Source: JBBIJH01 sp037446075
GTDB lineage: Bacteria; Bacteroidota; Ignavibacteria; UBA10030; JAHEZR01
Assembly: GCA_037446075.1 (NCBI GenBank)
Contig: JBBIJH010000120.1
Span: 1 to 8,181, forward strand
Direction: 5' to 3'
DNA length: 8,181 bases
The notes beneath the pieces are model-generated. The model was given only the letters and a program-made list of their open reading frames with translations. It was not told the DNA's origin and did not search any database. A program made the position numbers and the translations under genes. Of this stretch, positions 6,309-8,181 are shown one piece after another. Numbering within the stretch: the first letter of the stretch is position 1; the number at the start of each line of letters is the position of its first letter.

Positions 6309-8181
6309 GGCACGAATTCCAACACAAAGTTCGCCGACGGGAAGAACCGCAGCATGTTGATCCGTTGCCCAGTCTTTCGATCAAAGTAAAAGATGTTCTT
6401 GTGATCATAAAGATTGATGACGTTCGCGCCAATTGCCGTGCGAAAAACAGTGAGGAGAGTCAACCGATACGCGACGCTGAGATCGAGGCGGTGGTACGCG
6501 GGAAGCCTCGCTGCATTCTTTTGGCCGAGGATCATATACGGCCGCCCAGTCTCTCTGACAAACGCATTGGGTGTCAGGTCTCCAAGTTGCAGCCGATCAT
6601 AGAACCCAAGTGATTGCGTGAACGGGAACCCAGAGCCGATTTCCCATCGGGCTGTTAGGTCGAGTCCCCCGACAGGACGAAAGGATGCGAGGAGGTTGAG
6701 CGCATGGCGCCGGTCGTAGCGAGGCGGATAGACGAATCCGCGTTGGTCAATCCGAACCCAGGAGAGAGTGTATGCTGAATAAAGATCAACCAGGGGAGAG
6801 GTAAATCGAATCAGGACTTCGGCGCCGTATGCTTTGGCTTTTGAATTGATGTAGTCAGGATCGCTGGCGTCAATCTTATCGCGGTTGTAGGTAACGAGAG
6901 AACCGTAATGCTTGTAGTATGCCTGCAGACTCGTCGAAAGCTGAGGGATTGGATTCCCCTCAATCCCGAGGACATAGTGGTCGGCTAACTCAGGCTCGAG
7001 CTTGCTCGGAACGGCAATCCATGGATTGAAGATCGGGATCAGGTCGTCTTCGTTGGTGGCTGTGATCACTTCCTGACTGACTCGTCCGTAGGCTGCTTTT
7101 GCTTTCCAGTTCCCGAATATCTCGTAGCTTACATTGGCGCGTGGCTGGAGAGCGGCTTTCGCTGGCATCCCTCTGAGGAGATATCCAACCTCTGTTCGCA
7201 GGCCAGCATCGGCCTGGACCAAGCCAGCACGTATCTGATAGCGCGCCCAAGTGGCGACCTGGGGAAAAGTGGATTTCAGTGTTGTGGGGAGCCCGAACCG
7301 ATTGACAAACTTGTACTCGACACTTGGAAAGTTGAATTCGGTCCCGAAGAAATAGAGATTGTTGCCCGTTGTGTAGTTCGTTGCAGTCGCCCGGATCGTG
7401 AACTCCTCCATCTTTGTGGAAGCAGGAGTTGCACTCTCGGATTGTTTCGGATCGCGATTCTCATTGAATTGACCTGCCGAAAGGGTCGCCGTGACGAAAA
7501 GGCGATCTTGCAGCAGCTTGTTCAGCTCGAAGCCCATCGCCTTCGTTCTCCAGGAGTAGTCAGGTTCAGTCGGATTGCTCGATATCAAGTCGTCACCGCT
7601 GATGAAGGCTTGCCCAGTCAACTTGTCCTGCGAATCCGGGCTCTTGATGCTGAGCTTTGCCAGTCCATCGTAGAATGAAAGAGGAACATTTTCTCTCAAG
7701 AAATTCTTGAACGTACTTGAGAACAAAGACTTTCTGCCGATGGCGATGAGTTGGATGTTTTCCGTGATCGGTCCCTCGAGTTGGAGCTTCGAGGAAAGAA
7801 AATTGATATTCGATCTTGCTGCCATGCTCCGTGTACTGCCTTCTCGGCTGGAGATGTTGATGACGGACGAGAGACGGCCTCCAAAGTCGGCGGGGAAAGC
7901 ACCAGTGTAAACTTCAGCGGATCGGACGATGTCTGGATCGAAAATGCTGAAGAGTCCGAAGGCGTGGAAGGGATTGTAGATTCGCATTCCATCGAGGAGG
8001 ATGAGATTCTGATCAGCCGCACCACCTCGAACATAGAACTGAGCATTCACATCGCTCGTGGAAACGAAGCCGGGCAACAGCAGAATACTACGGAGAATGT
8101 CACCCTGGGCCGGCACAGGCACCATTTGCAGCTCTTTCTTGTCCAGGACCTGCACGCTCGTGTAGATCTCTTTCAGCTCAC
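6305..8181 (-). CDS. TonB-dependent outer-membrane receptor (receptor A), N-terminus cut by window edge
   Basis: An open minus-strand frame enters at the right edge and ends with TGA at 6305-6307, giving 624 visible residues. The first ones (ELKEIYTSVQVLDKKEL) are the run-up to the plug, so a GTG at 8153-8155 is not the start; the signal peptide and probably a carboxypeptidase-regulatory-like domain of about 120-150 residues lie outside. Plug motifs are RSILLLPGF, FYVRGGAADQNLILLDG (about 8038-7988), NPFHAFGLFSIFDPDIV and VYTGAFPADFGGRLSSVINI. The rest alternates as barrel strands with polar loops, and PPRYDRRHALNLLASFRP is a typical late-barrel signature. The last strand, SANFVLEFVP, ends just after the aromatic residue often used as the barrel signal. 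It imports an unknown ligand across the outer membrane with TonB energy. The overlapping DUF4249 lipoprotein gene is its probable partner. It differs clearly from receptor B in the plug and late-barrel motifs, so the two are not a recent duplication. Confidence 0.95.
   Translation of the reverse strand, partial: ELKEIYTSVQVLDKKELQMVPVPAQGDILRSILLLPGFVSTSDVNAQFYVRGGAADQNLILLDGMRIYNPFHAFGLFSIFDPDIVRSAEVYTGAFPADFGGRLSSVINISSREGSTRSMAARSNINFLSSKLQLEGPITENIQLIAIGRKSLFSSTFKNFLRENVPLSFYDGLAKLSIKSPDSQDKLTGQAFISGDDLISSNPTEPDYSWRTKAMGFELNKLLQDRLFVTATLSAGQFNENRDPKQSESATPASTKMEEFTIRATATNYTTGNNLYFFGTEFNFPSVEYKFVNRFGLPTTLKSTFPQVATWARYQIRAGLVQADAGLRTEVGYLLRGMPAKAALQPRANVSYEIFGNWKAKAAYGRVSQEVITATNEDDLIPIFNPWIAVPSKLEPELADHYVLGIEGNPIPQLSTSLQAYYKHYGSLVTYNRDKIDASDPDYINSKAKAYGAEVLIRFTSPLVDLYSAYTLSWVRIDQRGFVYPPRYDRRHALNLLASFRPVGGLDLTARWEIGSGFPFTQSLGFYDRLQLGDLTPNAFVRETGRPYMILGQKNAARLPAYHRLDLSVAYRLTLLTVFRTAIGANVINLYDHKNIFYFDRKTGQRINMLRFFPSANFVLEFVP

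Overview
This window most likely comes from the Bacteroidota/Ignavibacteriota/Chlorobiota side of the FCB bacteria. The evidence is two TonB-dependent outer-membrane receptors, a DUF4249-type lipoprotein coupled to one of them, mostly weak Shine-Dalgarno sequences, and a promoter whose -7 box (TATTTTTG) fits the Bacteroidota TAnnTTTG consensus. The genus cannot be read from the sequence. Every supportable gene is on the minus strand, so transcription runs from high to low coordinates. Both edge genes are cut by the window.

Right block (8181 to 5259): the 3' three-quarters or so of a TonB-dependent receptor (receptor A, N-terminus outside the window) overlaps a DUF4249 family lipoprotein by an ATGA junction. 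Such pairs are known in Bacteroidota, where the lipoprotein probably works with the receptor at the outer membrane. A spacer of about 400 bases (4860-5258) follows. It has no gene and no convincing terminator, but holds a good promoter near its left end, a 7-bp inverted repeat across that promoter and a 9-bp tandem repeat further upstream.

Left block (4859 to 1): a class I/II PLP-dependent aminotransferase, an exported DUF1028 (Ntn-hydrolase clan) protein with a C-terminal TPR tail, and a second TonB-dependent receptor (receptor B, C-terminus outside the window). The gaps are 74 and 67 bases, with no visible terminator or internal promoter, so co-transcription from the promoter at about 4924-4954 is plausible but unproven. 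Receptor B is unusual in going from signal peptide to plug after only about 25-35 residues, without the carboxypeptidase-regulatory-like domain common in Bacteroidota receptors.

A working hypothesis for the left block is a scavenging module: the exported DUF1028 protein acts on a nitrogenous or acyl-amino substrate, receptor B imports a product, and the aminotransferase handles an amino compound in the cytoplasm. Only the gene families and their order are seen; the substrate link is inference. I see no RNA genes, mobile elements or CRISPR arrays.
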